Source: Tessaracoccus bendigoensis DSM 12906 (GTDB taxonomy: Bacteria; Actinomycetota; Actinomycetes; Propionibacteriales; Propionibacteriaceae). From it: a stretch of DNA of 34,588 nucleotides. Below are positions 15,901 to 23,692 of this stretch, piece after piece (within the stretch, counting starts at the first letter, position 1; each line of letters starts with the position of its first letter). The notes under the pieces were generated by a model that saw nothing but the letters and a program-made list of their open reading frames with translations, ran no database searches and was not told the DNA's origin. Made by a program: the position numbers and the translations under genes. The stretch is from positions 1-34,588 of the forward strand of contig NZ_FQZG01000046.1 in NCBI RefSeq assembly GCF_900141915.1, read 5' to 3'.

Positions 15901-18900
15901 GGCTCCAACACCAAGCCCGTCGCGCAGCGTGACCAGATCACCGTGCGGCCCGGCCGGCCGGTGCGGCTGCCGGCGCTCCGCAACGACTTCGATGCCGACG
16001 GCGACTCCATCGGCTACGACGCCGACACCCCCATCGAGATGGACGAAGGTATCGAGGCGGAGGTGGTCGACCACGAGATCGTGATGACTGCCCCCGCGAA
16101 GGTCGGAACCTACGTCGGCACGTACGCGATCAGGGACGGTCGCGGCGAGACGGCCTACGGAGAGCTCATAGTCGATGTGGAGGAGGACGCCGAAAACCTC
16201 CCTCCCGTGGCCCGCGACGACAGCGTCCCCCTCTCAGGGATCGTCGACCAGACCTTCGTGGAGGTCGATCCACTCGCCAACGACTTCGACCCGGACGGAT
16301 TGAACGAAGACCTCCGGATCGAGGTCGGAGACCAGGGCAGCGATGGTGACGGCGCGCGGGTCGACGAGACCGGAAGGCTCCTGACGGTCCCGGTCCGAGC
16401 CGAACTGCAGCAGATCCGCTACGTGCTGGTCGACGGTGACGGTGCACGTTCGAACGGGCTCGTGGTGGTGCCGGGCACCAGCAACGTCGTCCCTGCCCTC
16501 ATCGAACCCGGTCTCGAATTGAAACCGACAGCCGGTCAGCCCATGAAGATCGAGGTGAACCGCTACGTCCGAGGCACCGCCGGGCGCACCGTCCGATTGT
16601 CCGGGGCGGATCAGATCTGGGCCACCAGCGGGGCCGATGCCGGGCCGCAGGGGGAAGACGCGATCAACTACGTGGCCGACGCCAGGTTCTCCGGCCCCGC
16701 CGCATTGGTGTTCGAGGTGCAGGACAAGGTTTCCAGCCCGAGCGACAAGACGGGTCGGTCGGCGGTGATCAGCATCCCGTTGGACGTGCTGCCCGCCGCT
16801 TCGATCAGCGGCTCTTCGAACATCAAGCCGGGCGAGGAACTGAACCAGCCACCCGTGGCGACCGTCAGCAACCCACGCCTTGAGGTCGGCGCCGGTGAGG
16901 CGGAACGCTCGCTCAACCTGCTCAGCCTCTTCAGGGACCCGGACGGCGATGAGAACTCCATGATCATCAAGGGCGGGCTGCAGGAGACAGGAGGCGACGC
17001 GTCGATCAGGTGGCATTCAGACCGGGAGGTGCTGACCGCCAGCGCAACGGTCAACGCCAAACCGGGCAGCTACAAGACCGTCAGCGGCGTCGTCATGGAC
17101 GCGGAAGGCGCTGAGGTGAACTTCTCGGTCCGGGTCGAGGTCACGTCGTCGACCCGGCCGACCATCACGGCGAAGGAGGATCGCATCGAGAGCGCCGTCG
17201 CCGGGCAGAGCTACCGCCTCTCGGTGACGGCGAACGACAAGTCGCACCTGCTGGGGGATGAGACCATCACCCTCCTCAACGTCCGGGCCACCAGCCCAGG
17301 CGGATCCGTCAGGATCGTCAACGCAGCCACCGGCGAGGTGGAGGTCACCCTCGAGAAGGGTTGGCACGGCCCCTTCACCGCCAGCTATTTCGTCAACGAC
17401 GCCACTGGCGACCCGAACCGTCACGTGACCGGCGCCATCTTTGCGCAGGTGCGCGACGTGCCGGGCACCCCGTCTGTCCCGTATTCGCTCGACCCTGAGA
17501 TCCGCGATGGTCAGGTCACGGTGCAGTACCGTTCGACCGGCGACGGTGGCGCCCGGATCACCGGAGCGGTCGCGACTGCGACGTCGAGCGGCCAACCTGA
17601 GCACAAGGGGACCTGCGCAGCGAACACCTGCACCGTCACCGGCCTGAAGAACGGTGTGCCGTGGCGGATCTCGGTGGTCGAGACCAACGAGGTCGGCTCT
17701 TCGCAGCCCTCCGGGTTGTCTGCGCCGCAGACGCCGGATGCGCGTCCGAACCCGCCGAGCCAGCCGACCGTCGCCTACGCGGATGGTCAGCTCACCGCCA
17801 CCTGGACCCATGACCCCTACTCCTCCCCGAACGGCGGCAGCCCGATCGTCGGCTACGACGTGACCCTCTCCGGCGGAGCGACCGCCACGGTGACCGTCGG
17901 CGCCGACAAGCGCACCCACACCTGGACGAGGCTCACCAACGGCACGACGTACTCGTTCACCGTCACCGCGAGGAACCAGAGCGGGCTCACCGCCACCTCC
18001 CCGGCCTCGGCACCCGAATACCCCTCCGGCGTGCCGACGGGTGACGCCGCACCGGTGGCCAAGCCGGTGGGAGATGTCGGTGGAGCCTTCAACGTCACGT
18101 TCAGCGCCTCGGGGGTGGACGCCCGCGGCGACGCCGTCAAGCAGTGGATCGTGATCCCGCACACGAAGTCCGGCAGGGGCGACGTCACCCCGAGAACTGT
18201 GCAGGCCGACGGCAGCGCCGCGTACTCGGTCAACGTCACCGGCATGGGTCTCGAACCGACCATGTTCACGATCGAGGCCGTCAATCGGGGACCGGTGCGT
18301 GGACAGGTCGGCTCCACCGGGGCCTACCAGATCGCCTACCCGCCGCCTGAGATCACCGAAGCCAGCTGGTTCGCCAGGAACGCCGCGGTCGGTGTGAACA
18401 TCGCCACCAACCTGCCCGCCGAGGCGCCCGTGACCTACCAGTACTCGCTGGATGGCGACAACTGGTCCACGTTCGACGGCAAGCAGATCTCCGGCCTCAC
18501 CAACGGCGTTTCCTACACTCTGCGGATCAGGATCGAACTGGAGGGCCGGGTTTCTGCGACCTCGCGGATCCCCGGGGCGGTGCCACGCTCGGAAGCCCCG
18601 CCCGCACCGCAGGTCGTCGCGCGGAGGCTGATCCTCCCCGACCGCGTCCAGGTCGACTTCGACGAGTCGTTGGAGGCCACGCAGGGCTGGGGGTTTGCCA
18701 ACTACCGGTTCTGCACGGGACGACGCTGCGGACTCTCGACCGAGCCCGTCGTCGTCGCGGCGGGGCAGAGCACCACGGTCCACTGGGCGGCAGGCTCTGC
18801 GAGCGGCCGCTACAGCGAGAACCCCTCCGCGGTGTCGTTGCCCACGCTGGACAGCAGCGGGACGGTCGGTTTCACGTTCCCGTACGTGCAGAGCGGAAGC

Positions 18901-19104
18901 TGCACCGTCGTGGCGCGAGGCGGCGAGGGCCAGACGACGGTATCCGACATCGTGGGCTCGGACGGGGTCCTGACCTATCGGCGCACGTTCAACGACATCC
19001 CCATCCCGGACCCACCGCCGGAGGGACCGACCACAGCGACGGCGACAGAAGCCACGGTCACCTGCACGATCAACCAGCAGACACTCACCTGGGAACTCAA
19101 CTAG
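12949..19104 (+). CDS. Giant membrane-anchored protein with Ig/cadherin-like and fibronectin type III repeats
   Basis: This is a 2051-residue extracytoplasmic protein. A basic N-terminus and one hydrophobic helix (about 24-45) form an uncleaved signal anchor. Residues about 50-370 are repetitive beta structure resembling a propeller. From about 405 there are at least seven Ig/cadherin-like modules marked by acidic, calcium-type strings such as NDSDPDGD, NDTDPNG, NDFDADGD, NDFDPDG and RDPDGDE. From about 1505 there are two or three FN3-like modules (for example GLKNGVPWRISV, LTNGTTYSFTV, LTNGVSYTLRI). No LPXTG or C-terminal helix is present. ATG 12949 has AGGGG too close; TTG 12955 would give better spacing. 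It is codirectional with moxR, DUF58 and the transglutaminase-like gene. I infer a long rod reaching through the cell wall. Confidence 0.9.
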   Translation: MVLTVERHTARPLRLIGRFVRRSWQGLLVAVLAVALGVAAFVSPGLVEADVVLDDGNVYVVKGDSELVGTLNSQIKQLSNASPLGDEDAEVLQNEDEVLIHLPRSGSLVPFDAARNISGSITQLPSNSTVQLVRDRLLVVGPEAGAAWSGSVTDMLAMDFEQNKPELEVGDGGTATLTTDGDVIGLDVAESRLVRSTPEGITTVALPFELEDDAVVSMSAVGEKAVVLDRSSRRIWVEGTGQALPVSDANTARLMAPAPDALGGEDGILAIYANSAGLNAVTKDGQESISSRIDLSPVAPIQVGRCVYGAGVSGTDGVFVRRCVGQEAQRETIESITSEDGSFSFQANRGVVTLNDRANGTVWMVDKDMFVIHPEDWDGVKPAEDDDPNNTSGSEVAQQPERSPDNRAPTANDDTLGARAGRSTVLNVLDNDSDPDGDVLTISTSSKLNGATLEPIRNGAGLQISIAANVAPGPLTFEYRVDDGRPGGTDTATVVVNVSPADMTVANTPPRLSEKPGGHKPVEVRSRTELTKRVLLDWRDPEGDPLILTNAWLEQDSEDILTFSPDGTIQFTDVGLASGRKKINLTVSDGLAETTGELLLNVGEDPVAPIAYGDYATTKVGSPVKVEPLANDQVYKPTLTRVAEQAEGCEECSVVADLREETITFTAQRPGTYYVPYDVQSGKTATGVVRIDVHGERVTGPPVAASDVALLPLGGTVVLDPLLNDTDPNGEVLVVQTFVAPESLQVVMERRHRMTISAKQDLTQPVQITYWISNGVHPVEGKITVVPTDIGSGTPATVEDHVRVRAGTTASINPVLNDTSPVGLDLSLGQLDDNTFGDRGWVDGDLVRISVPPGTAPGVKRIGYTVVDSRGGSAPGLIEVDVIAEDVPNTAPAPEPVVDRVLVGTETRIPIPLSGIDPNGDAVRLVGLASGPQLGRVTSVGEQYLTYEAFDGESGGTDTFTYQVVDAFGATGIGEVRVGVAPTSGSNTKPVAQRDQITVRPGRPVRLPALRNDFDADGDSIGYDADTPIEMDEGIEAEVVDHEIVMTAPAKVGTYVGTYAIRDGRGETAYGELIVDVEEDAENLPPVARDDSVPLSGIVDQTFVEVDPLANDFDPDGLNEDLRIEVGDQGSDGDGARVDETGRLLTVPVRAELQQIRYVLVDGDGARSNGLVVVPGTSNVVPALIEPGLELKPTAGQPMKIEVNRYVRGTAGRTVRLSGADQIWATSGADAGPQGEDAINYVADARFSGPAALVFEVQDKVSSPSDKTGRSAVISIPLDVLPAASISGSSNIKPGEELNQPPVATVSNPRLEVGAGEAERSLNLLSLFRDPDGDENSMIIKGGLQETGGDASIRWHSDREVLTASATVNAKPGSYKTVSGVVMDAEGAEVNFSVRVEVTSSTRPTITAKEDRIESAVAGQSYRLSVTANDKSHLLGDETITLLNVRATSPGGSVRIVNAATGEVEVTLEKGWHGPFTASYFVNDATGDPNRHVTGAIFAQVRDVPGTPSVPYSLDPEIRDGQVTVQYRSTGDGGARITGAVATATSSGQPEHKGTCAANTCTVTGLKNGVPWRISVVETNEVGSSQPSGLSAPQTPDARPNPPSQPTVAYADGQLTATWTHDPYSSPNGGSPIVGYDVTLSGGATATVTVGADKRTHTWTRLTNGTTYSFTVTARNQSGLTATSPASAPEYPSGVPTGDAAPVAKPVGDVGGAFNVTFSASGVDARGDAVKQWIVIPHTKSGRGDVTPRTVQADGSAAYSVNVTGMGLEPTMFTIEAVNRGPVRGQVGSTGAYQIAYPPPEITEASWFARNAAVGVNIATNLPAEAPVTYQYSLDGDNWSTFDGKQISGLTNGVSYTLRIRIELEGRVSATSRIPGAVPRSEAPPAPQVVARRLILPDRVQVDFDESLEATQGWGFANYRFCTGRRCGLSTEPVVVAAGQSTTVHWAAGSASGRYSENPSAVSLPTLDSSGTVGFTFPYVQSGSCTVVARGGEGQTTVSDIVGSDGVLTYRRTFNDIPIPDPPPEGPTTATATEATVTCTINQQTLTWELN

Positions 19105-19133
19105 GCAAAGACAGAAGGAGCTGAAGAACACCT

Positions 19134-20099
19134 ATGAATCCGGAACAAGCGCGCTGGTTCGGGGAGAACTTCGCCAACATCGTCGGCAACGTCGAACGAG
19201 TCATCATGGGCAAGCCCGAGGCGATCCGCCTGGCGGTGACCTGCCTTCTGGCGGAGGGGCACCTGCTGCTCGAGGACTACCCGGGAACCGGCAAGACGAC
19301 CCTGGCCCGTGCATTGGCCCAGTCGGTGCAGGGCACCAACTCGCGGATCCAGTTCACGCCCGACCTCCTCCCGTCCGACGTGACCGGCGTGACGATCTTC
19401 GACCAGAAGTCGGGCGAGTTCGAGTTCCACCAAGGGCCGATCTTCGCCGCGATCGTCCTGGCCGACGAGATCAACCGCGCATCGCCGAAGACGCAATCGG
19501 CCCTGCTCGAGGTGATGGAGGAGTCCCGGGTCACGGTCGACGGTCAGTCCTACCCGGTGGGCCAGCCGTTCATGGTCATCGCGACCCAGAACCCCATCGA
19601 ACAGGCAGGCACCTACCGGCTGCCCGAGGCCCAGCTCGACCGGTTCCTGATGAAGACCACCCTCGGCTACCCCGACCATGAGGCGACCATGCGGATCCTG
19701 GCCACCGGCGGCAGCCGCCCCCGGTCCACCGCGCTGCCCGCCGTCATCTCCGCGGCGCAGGCCGCTGAGATGAGCCAACTCGCGGCCTCGGTACACATCG
19801 AGTCGTCGGTGTTCGACTACATCGCGCGGCTCACGGCGGCCACCCGGACGCTCGAAGACGTGCGCCTCGGGGTGTCGATCCGCGGTGCACTCGCGCTCGT
19901 GCGTTCGTCCCGGGTGTGGGCCGCCTCGCTGGGGCGGCATTTCGTGGTGCCCGACGACATCAAGATGCTTGCGATCCCGTGCCTGGCACACCGCCTGATC
20001 CTCGATCCGGAAGCCGAGTTCAACGGCGTCCAGGCCGTCGACGTGATGGCCGAGGTGATCGGGTCTGTGCCGCCGCCGACCGAACGCCAGCCCGCTTGA
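19134..20099 (+). CDS. MoxR-family AAA+ ATPase
   Basis: MoxR ATPases act as chaperones that assemble or activate protein complexes, usually with a DUF58 or VWA partner. The 321-residue cytoplasmic protein carries Walker A GTGKT with Lys54, Walker B LADEIN with Asp111 and Glu112, the family signature RASPKTQSALLEVMEE, sensor 1 ATQNPIEQAGTY, and DRFLM. The length is typical. AAGGAG lies 13 nt before ATG 19134, slightly far. The stop overlaps the DUF58 start by one base (TGATG), so the two products are probably made in a fixed ratio. The conserved MoxR-DUF58-transglutaminase order is what links this ATPase to the surface protein upstream. Confidence 0.95.
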   Translation: MNPEQARWFGENFANIVGNVERVIMGKPEAIRLAVTCLLAEGHLLLEDYPGTGKTTLARALAQSVQGTNSRIQFTPDLLPSDVTGVTIFDQKSGEFEFHQGPIFAAIVLADEINRASPKTQSALLEVMEESRVTVDGQSYPVGQPFMVIATQNPIEQAGTYRLPEAQLDRFLMKTTLGYPDHEATMRILATGGSRPRSTALPAVISAAQAAEMSQLAASVHIESSVFDYIARLTAATRTLEDVRLGVSIRGALALVRSSRVWAASLGRHFVVPDDIKMLAIPCLAHRLILDPEAEFNGVQAVDVMAEVIGSVPPPTERQPA

Positions 20100-21337
20100 T
20101 GACGCTGACCACCGAGCCGCGATGGGAAGCCCCGGAGGCCGTCGACCCACCGACGACCCAGGGGCTCAGCAACGCGTATCGGCGACTGCGTGAGGCGACG
20201 GGGATCCGCACTGCCGGCTGGTTCACGCTGCTCGGTGGTGCCCTGAGCCTCGTCGTCGGGCTCGTGTTCGGTTGGCTCGAGTTCACGGTGGTGGGCGTGC
20301 TGGCGATCGTCACGCTCGCGATCTCGCTGCTGTTCACGGTCGGGAAGCCGAGGCTGGAGGTCTGGATCCAACTCACGGGACGCTCGGTCGTCGTAGGTGA
20401 GCGCGCCTCCGGCCTGCTGCACGTGCGCAACGCTTCGACCCGCCGTCACTGGGGATCGAGGCTCGACCTGCCGATCGGCCCGGCCAGTGCGAGCTTCTCC
20501 CTGCCGGCACTACTCCCGGGGGCGACCACCGCCGATGAGTTTCGGCTCCCGACGGGGCGGCGGGGCCTGATCGTGGTCGGCCCTGCCCGCTCGGTGCAGG
20601 GCGACCCGTTCTCGCTTACCGGCCGGGAGACTCACTGGACCGGGGAGTTGGAACTCTACGTCCATCCCCGCACGGTGCCGTTGCCTGGCAGGCAGACCGG
20701 TTTCGTCCACGACCTCGAAGGGCACGCCAGCCCGCACCTTTCGTCGTCGGACATGAACTTCCACGCGCTCCGCCCGTACGTGGCAGGAGATGACCGCAGG
20801 CACGTGCACTGGCGTTCCACCGCCCGCACCGGTCGGCTGATGGTGCGCCAGTTCGAGGAATCGCGCATGTCGCGGGTCGCGGTGTCGCTGGACACCGGGC
20901 GCACCGCGTACCTGGACGAAGAGGAGTTCGAGTTGGGGGTGTGCATCGCGGCCTCGGTCGCGCTGCAGGCCCTCTACGCCGAGTCGCCGCTGGCTCTGTT
21001 GACCAGCCGCGAGACGCTGGTTTCCGTGACGCCGACGCGCACCCTCGACGAGTTGTCGGTCGTCGAGCAGACCAGCAGGGGAGGGATCGCCGACCTGGTC
21101 CACTCGACCATCCAGCGCGCCCCCGCGTCGTCGATCGTCATCCTGGTGACCGGGTCGTCGACCACCCTGACCGACGTCAGGAGGGCCTGTTCACGGTTCG
21201 ATGTCGACGCCCGGGTGATCGGCATCCGGGTCGCCACGCACGAGGAGCTCCGGGTCAGGACGGCAGGCAACATCACCGCGGTTCAGGTAGGACGTCTCGA
21301 GGACCTCGCAAGGGCCATGCGGAAGGCGATGGAATGA
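20099..21337 (+). CDS. DUF58 domain membrane protein, MoxR partner
   Basis: This 412-residue protein has a soluble N-terminal stretch, two closely spaced transmembrane helices (about 38-82) and a soluble domain containing the DUF58 signature: RPYVAGDDRRHVHWRSTAR near residues 225-245, then LMVRQFE. The last part resembles a VWA-like alpha/beta fold. ATG 20099 overlaps the moxR stop; an open frame extends back to 19916 inside moxR in another frame and is rejected. DUF58 proteins are encoded beside MoxR ATPases across bacteria and are thought to be adaptors or targets of the ATPase; no enzymatic activity is established. Its stop overlaps the next start (ATGA). Confidence 0.92.
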   Translation: MTLTTEPRWEAPEAVDPPTTQGLSNAYRRLREATGIRTAGWFTLLGGALSLVVGLVFGWLEFTVVGVLAIVTLAISLLFTVGKPRLEVWIQLTGRSVVVGERASGLLHVRNASTRRHWGSRLDLPIGPASASFSLPALLPGATTADEFRLPTGRRGLIVVGPARSVQGDPFSLTGRETHWTGELELYVHPRTVPLPGRQTGFVHDLEGHASPHLSSSDMNFHALRPYVAGDDRRHVHWRSTARTGRLMVRQFEESRMSRVAVSLDTGRTAYLDEEEFELGVCIAASVALQALYAESPLALLTSRETLVSVTPTRTLDELSVVEQTSRGGIADLVHSTIQRAPASSIVILVTGSSTTLTDVRRACSRFDVDARVIGIRVATHEELRVRTAGNITAVQVGRLEDLARAMRKAME

Positions 21338-23628
21338 GAACCGCCAGACGCGCAACCGGCGTCGTCGACTCCGGCACCTTCGCCACCGCGCCTCTGCGGG
21401 GGAAATTGCGCTGGTTGGCGATCGACGCGTCGGCGTTGCTCCTGCTCCTCCTGCTGGTCGCATTCTCCTTCTACCCCGTCTTCGGCACCGGGTGGCTCTT
21501 CGTCACGGCGCTGGGGTTCGGCGCCGTCGGCATGGGAATCGGGGTGCTTTCGACGCTGCGTGGGCTCAACGTGCTCGCCACCTCCGGGGCCGCGGTGCTC
21601 GCCTGGTTCGTGTTCGGCGGGTTCTTCACGATGCCGAGCTCGACGATCGGGGGGCTTGTCCCGACGGGTCGGACCCTGTTCGGCCTCCTGACCGGACCGG
21701 TGACGGCCTGGCGCGACATGCTGACACTTACCCCTCCGATCGGGGAGACGTTCAACCTGCTGACGGTGCCTGGCCTGGTCGCGCTGGTCTCCGGGCTGGC
21801 GGGGGTCCTGGTCGCGCTGCGTTCACGGGCCCCGATGCTGGCCTGGGTGCCGCCTGCTTTCGGCTATCTGATCGGTGTCCTCGTCGGGTCTCAGACTGTG
21901 TTTCGGCCCGTGCTGGTCGGGGGGATCTTCTTCCTGGTGGTGCTGCTCTGGACGACCTACCGTCGTGGGGTCGCCCGCGGTGCCCTCGCCGGCGGCACCG
22001 GACGGATCCGTCCGCTGCGTGTCCTGCTGGGGGTGGCGACCGTCGCCGTCGCCGGTCTTCTGACGGTAGTCCTCGCGCCCCTGATCGCGGGCGGGGCCGA
22101 CCGCGTGAACGTCCGCGCGGAGATCCAGCCGCCGATCGACATGAGCCAGTTCGCGTCGCCCCTCCAGGGCTATCGGGCCAACATCGCGGAGCGGAAAGAC
22201 GTCACCGTGCTGAGGGTGACCGGCGCGTTGGAAGGGGAGATCGTCCGGGTCGCCACCCTCGACAAGTACGACGGGCTGAGTTACAGCGTGTCATCACTGG
22301 ACGACTCCGCCGTCGAGGCGACCACGTTCACGCGGGTCGGCCAGTGGATCGCCGACGAAGGCGAGGGCACGCCCCGCAGCCTGACGGTTCAACTCGACGA
22401 GTACGACTCGGTCTGGACACCGACCATGGGGCGCACCACCGGCGTCTCGTTCGAGGGCGAGCGTCGGATCCCGCTAACCGAAAGCTTCTATTACAACCGC
22501 AGTTCCGGGACCGGGCTCGTCACCGCGGGCCTCAAATCCGGAGACAGCTACACGCTGCAGGCAAGGGTGCCGGGGCGCCCCGACGATTCCAGGATCGCGG
22601 CTGCGGCGGCCGGCGAATATCCGCTCCCCGACAGCGAGAACGTGCCGGAGATCGTGCTCAGCCGTGCCAGGACCATCGTCGGCGAGGGCGTAACCGCTGG
22701 GGCAGCGGCGTTGGAGTTGGAGGCGGCCCTCCGGGAGGGATACTTCAGCCACGGTCAGAGCGACGAGGCCGAGTCGCTGCCTGGGCACTCGGAGCGGCGG
22801 CTGATCACCTTGTTCGAATCGCCCAACATGGTCGGTGACCATGAGCAGTACGCCACCGCGATGGCGCTGATGGCCCGGGAGCTGGGCATCCCTGCCCGGG
22901 TGATCTACGGCTACAGGGCCGGAAACACCGCCACGGTCAACGGAAGCCAGGTGGGCGCCTGGCCCGAGCTGTACCTGCGCGACCTGGGGTGGGTGACGTT
23001 CGACCCGACACCTCCCGAGGACCGCAAGTTGCCCGAGGAGCCGCCCCACAAGCCACCGGAGCAGCAACCTTTCGTCGAGAACCCGCCCCCGCCCCCGCTG
23101 CGCCCCGAGGTGCCGCAGCCGGACGACCAGGTGCCGATCGACCCGGGCAAATCCCCCGAAGACGAGAACCGGATCGACTGGGCCAGGGTGGGCGCCGTCG
23201 CGCTCCTCACCGGGATCCCGCTACTGACGGTGGTCGCCCCCGTCGTGCTGGTGCTCGGGTTGAAGCTGCGCCGTCGCGCCCGCCGTCGCGGCGATGCCGT
23301 CATCGCGAACCGGGTGGCGGGGGCCTGGTCGGAACTGGTCGACCGGGCACGCGACGTCGGAAGGTCGCCTTCGGTGTCGGCGACCCGCACCGAACAGGCG
23401 GAGGCGTTCAAGGAAGACTTCCCCGACCTGCGCGAACACAGCGATCCGGTCGGCCTCGCAAAGGAAGCAGACTGGCTGGTGTTCGCGCCGGGTGAACCCA
23501 GCGAGGAGCGTGCAAGTGAGTACTGGTCGTCCACCTCGGTGGTCCGCCGGGGGATGCGCAGGTCGGTGGGCGGCGTGCGGTGGCTGCTTTCGCACCTTTC
23601 GGTCAAGTCGTTCCGCAGGATCCGATGA
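21334..23628 (+). CDS. Polytopic transglutaminase-fold protein lacking the catalytic Cys and His
   Basis: This 764-residue protein has about six to seven N-terminal transmembrane helices (about 30-240), a large external region, a Pro-rich stretch (about 565-610), one C-terminal helix (about 620-645) and a basic cytoplasmic tail. The external region ends in a transglutaminase-like core. Where active relatives have C-E-Q-Y/F-A, this protein has H503-EQYA in GDHEQYATAM. Where they have H-A-W, it has G541-A-W. The third-position acid is kept as D557 in FDPTP. Transfer or protease chemistry is therefore unlikely and a binding or scaffold role is inferred. ATG 21334 overlaps the DUF58 stop; the upstream extension in the same frame is rejected. 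Confidence 0.9.
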   Translation: MRTARRATGVVDSGTFATAPLRGKLRWLAIDASALLLLLLLVAFSFYPVFGTGWLFVTALGFGAVGMGIGVLSTLRGLNVLATSGAAVLAWFVFGGFFTMPSSTIGGLVPTGRTLFGLLTGPVTAWRDMLTLTPPIGETFNLLTVPGLVALVSGLAGVLVALRSRAPMLAWVPPAFGYLIGVLVGSQTVFRPVLVGGIFFLVVLLWTTYRRGVARGALAGGTGRIRPLRVLLGVATVAVAGLLTVVLAPLIAGGADRVNVRAEIQPPIDMSQFASPLQGYRANIAERKDVTVLRVTGALEGEIVRVATLDKYDGLSYSVSSLDDSAVEATTFTRVGQWIADEGEGTPRSLTVQLDEYDSVWTPTMGRTTGVSFEGERRIPLTESFYYNRSSGTGLVTAGLKSGDSYTLQARVPGRPDDSRIAAAAAGEYPLPDSENVPEIVLSRARTIVGEGVTAGAAALELEAALREGYFSHGQSDEAESLPGHSERRLITLFESPNMVGDHEQYATAMALMARELGIPARVIYGYRAGNTATVNGSQVGAWPELYLRDLGWVTFDPTPPEDRKLPEEPPHKPPEQQPFVENPPPPPLRPEVPQPDDQVPIDPGKSPEDENRIDWARVGAVALLTGIPLLTVVAPVVLVLGLKLRRRARRRGDAVIANRVAGAWSELVDRARDVGRSPSVSATRTEQAEAFKEDFPDLREHSDPVGLAKEADWLVFAPGEPSEERASEYWSSTSVVRRGMRRSVGGVRWLLSHLSVKSFRRIR

Positions 23629-23649
23629 GACTGCCCAGGTTCCCGGGAC

Positions 23650-23668
23650 GCTACGCTTTCGGCGTAGC
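23650..23668 (+). other. Hairpin between the transglutaminase-like and RDD/FHA genes
   Basis: GCTACGC (23650-23656) and GCGTAGC (23662-23668) form a perfect 7-bp stem with loop TTTCG. It sits in the 64-bp gap that interrupts the otherwise close-packed cluster. No T-tract follows. The left arm also contains TACGCT, a TANNNT-type -10, so a terminator, a promoter or an mRNA-processing site are all possible. Confidence 0.5.
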
Positions 23669-23692
23669 CCATTCAGACAAGGAGGGCCGGAC

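Noticed and set aside
17017-19131. 704-codon minus-strand frame opposite the giant surface protein
   Set aside because: Arg/Gly/Asp-rich shadow of a high-GC gene; no motifs, while the plus strand has clear FN3 and Ig modules.
19916-20098. N-terminal extension of the DUF58 frame into moxR
   Set aside because: The extension overlaps moxR codons in another frame; ATG 20099 makes the classical TGATG coupling.
20941-21333. N-terminal extension of the transglutaminase-like frame
   Set aside because: Arg/Pro/Gly-rich shadow within DUF58; ATG 21334 overlaps the DUF58 stop and is followed by plausible helices.
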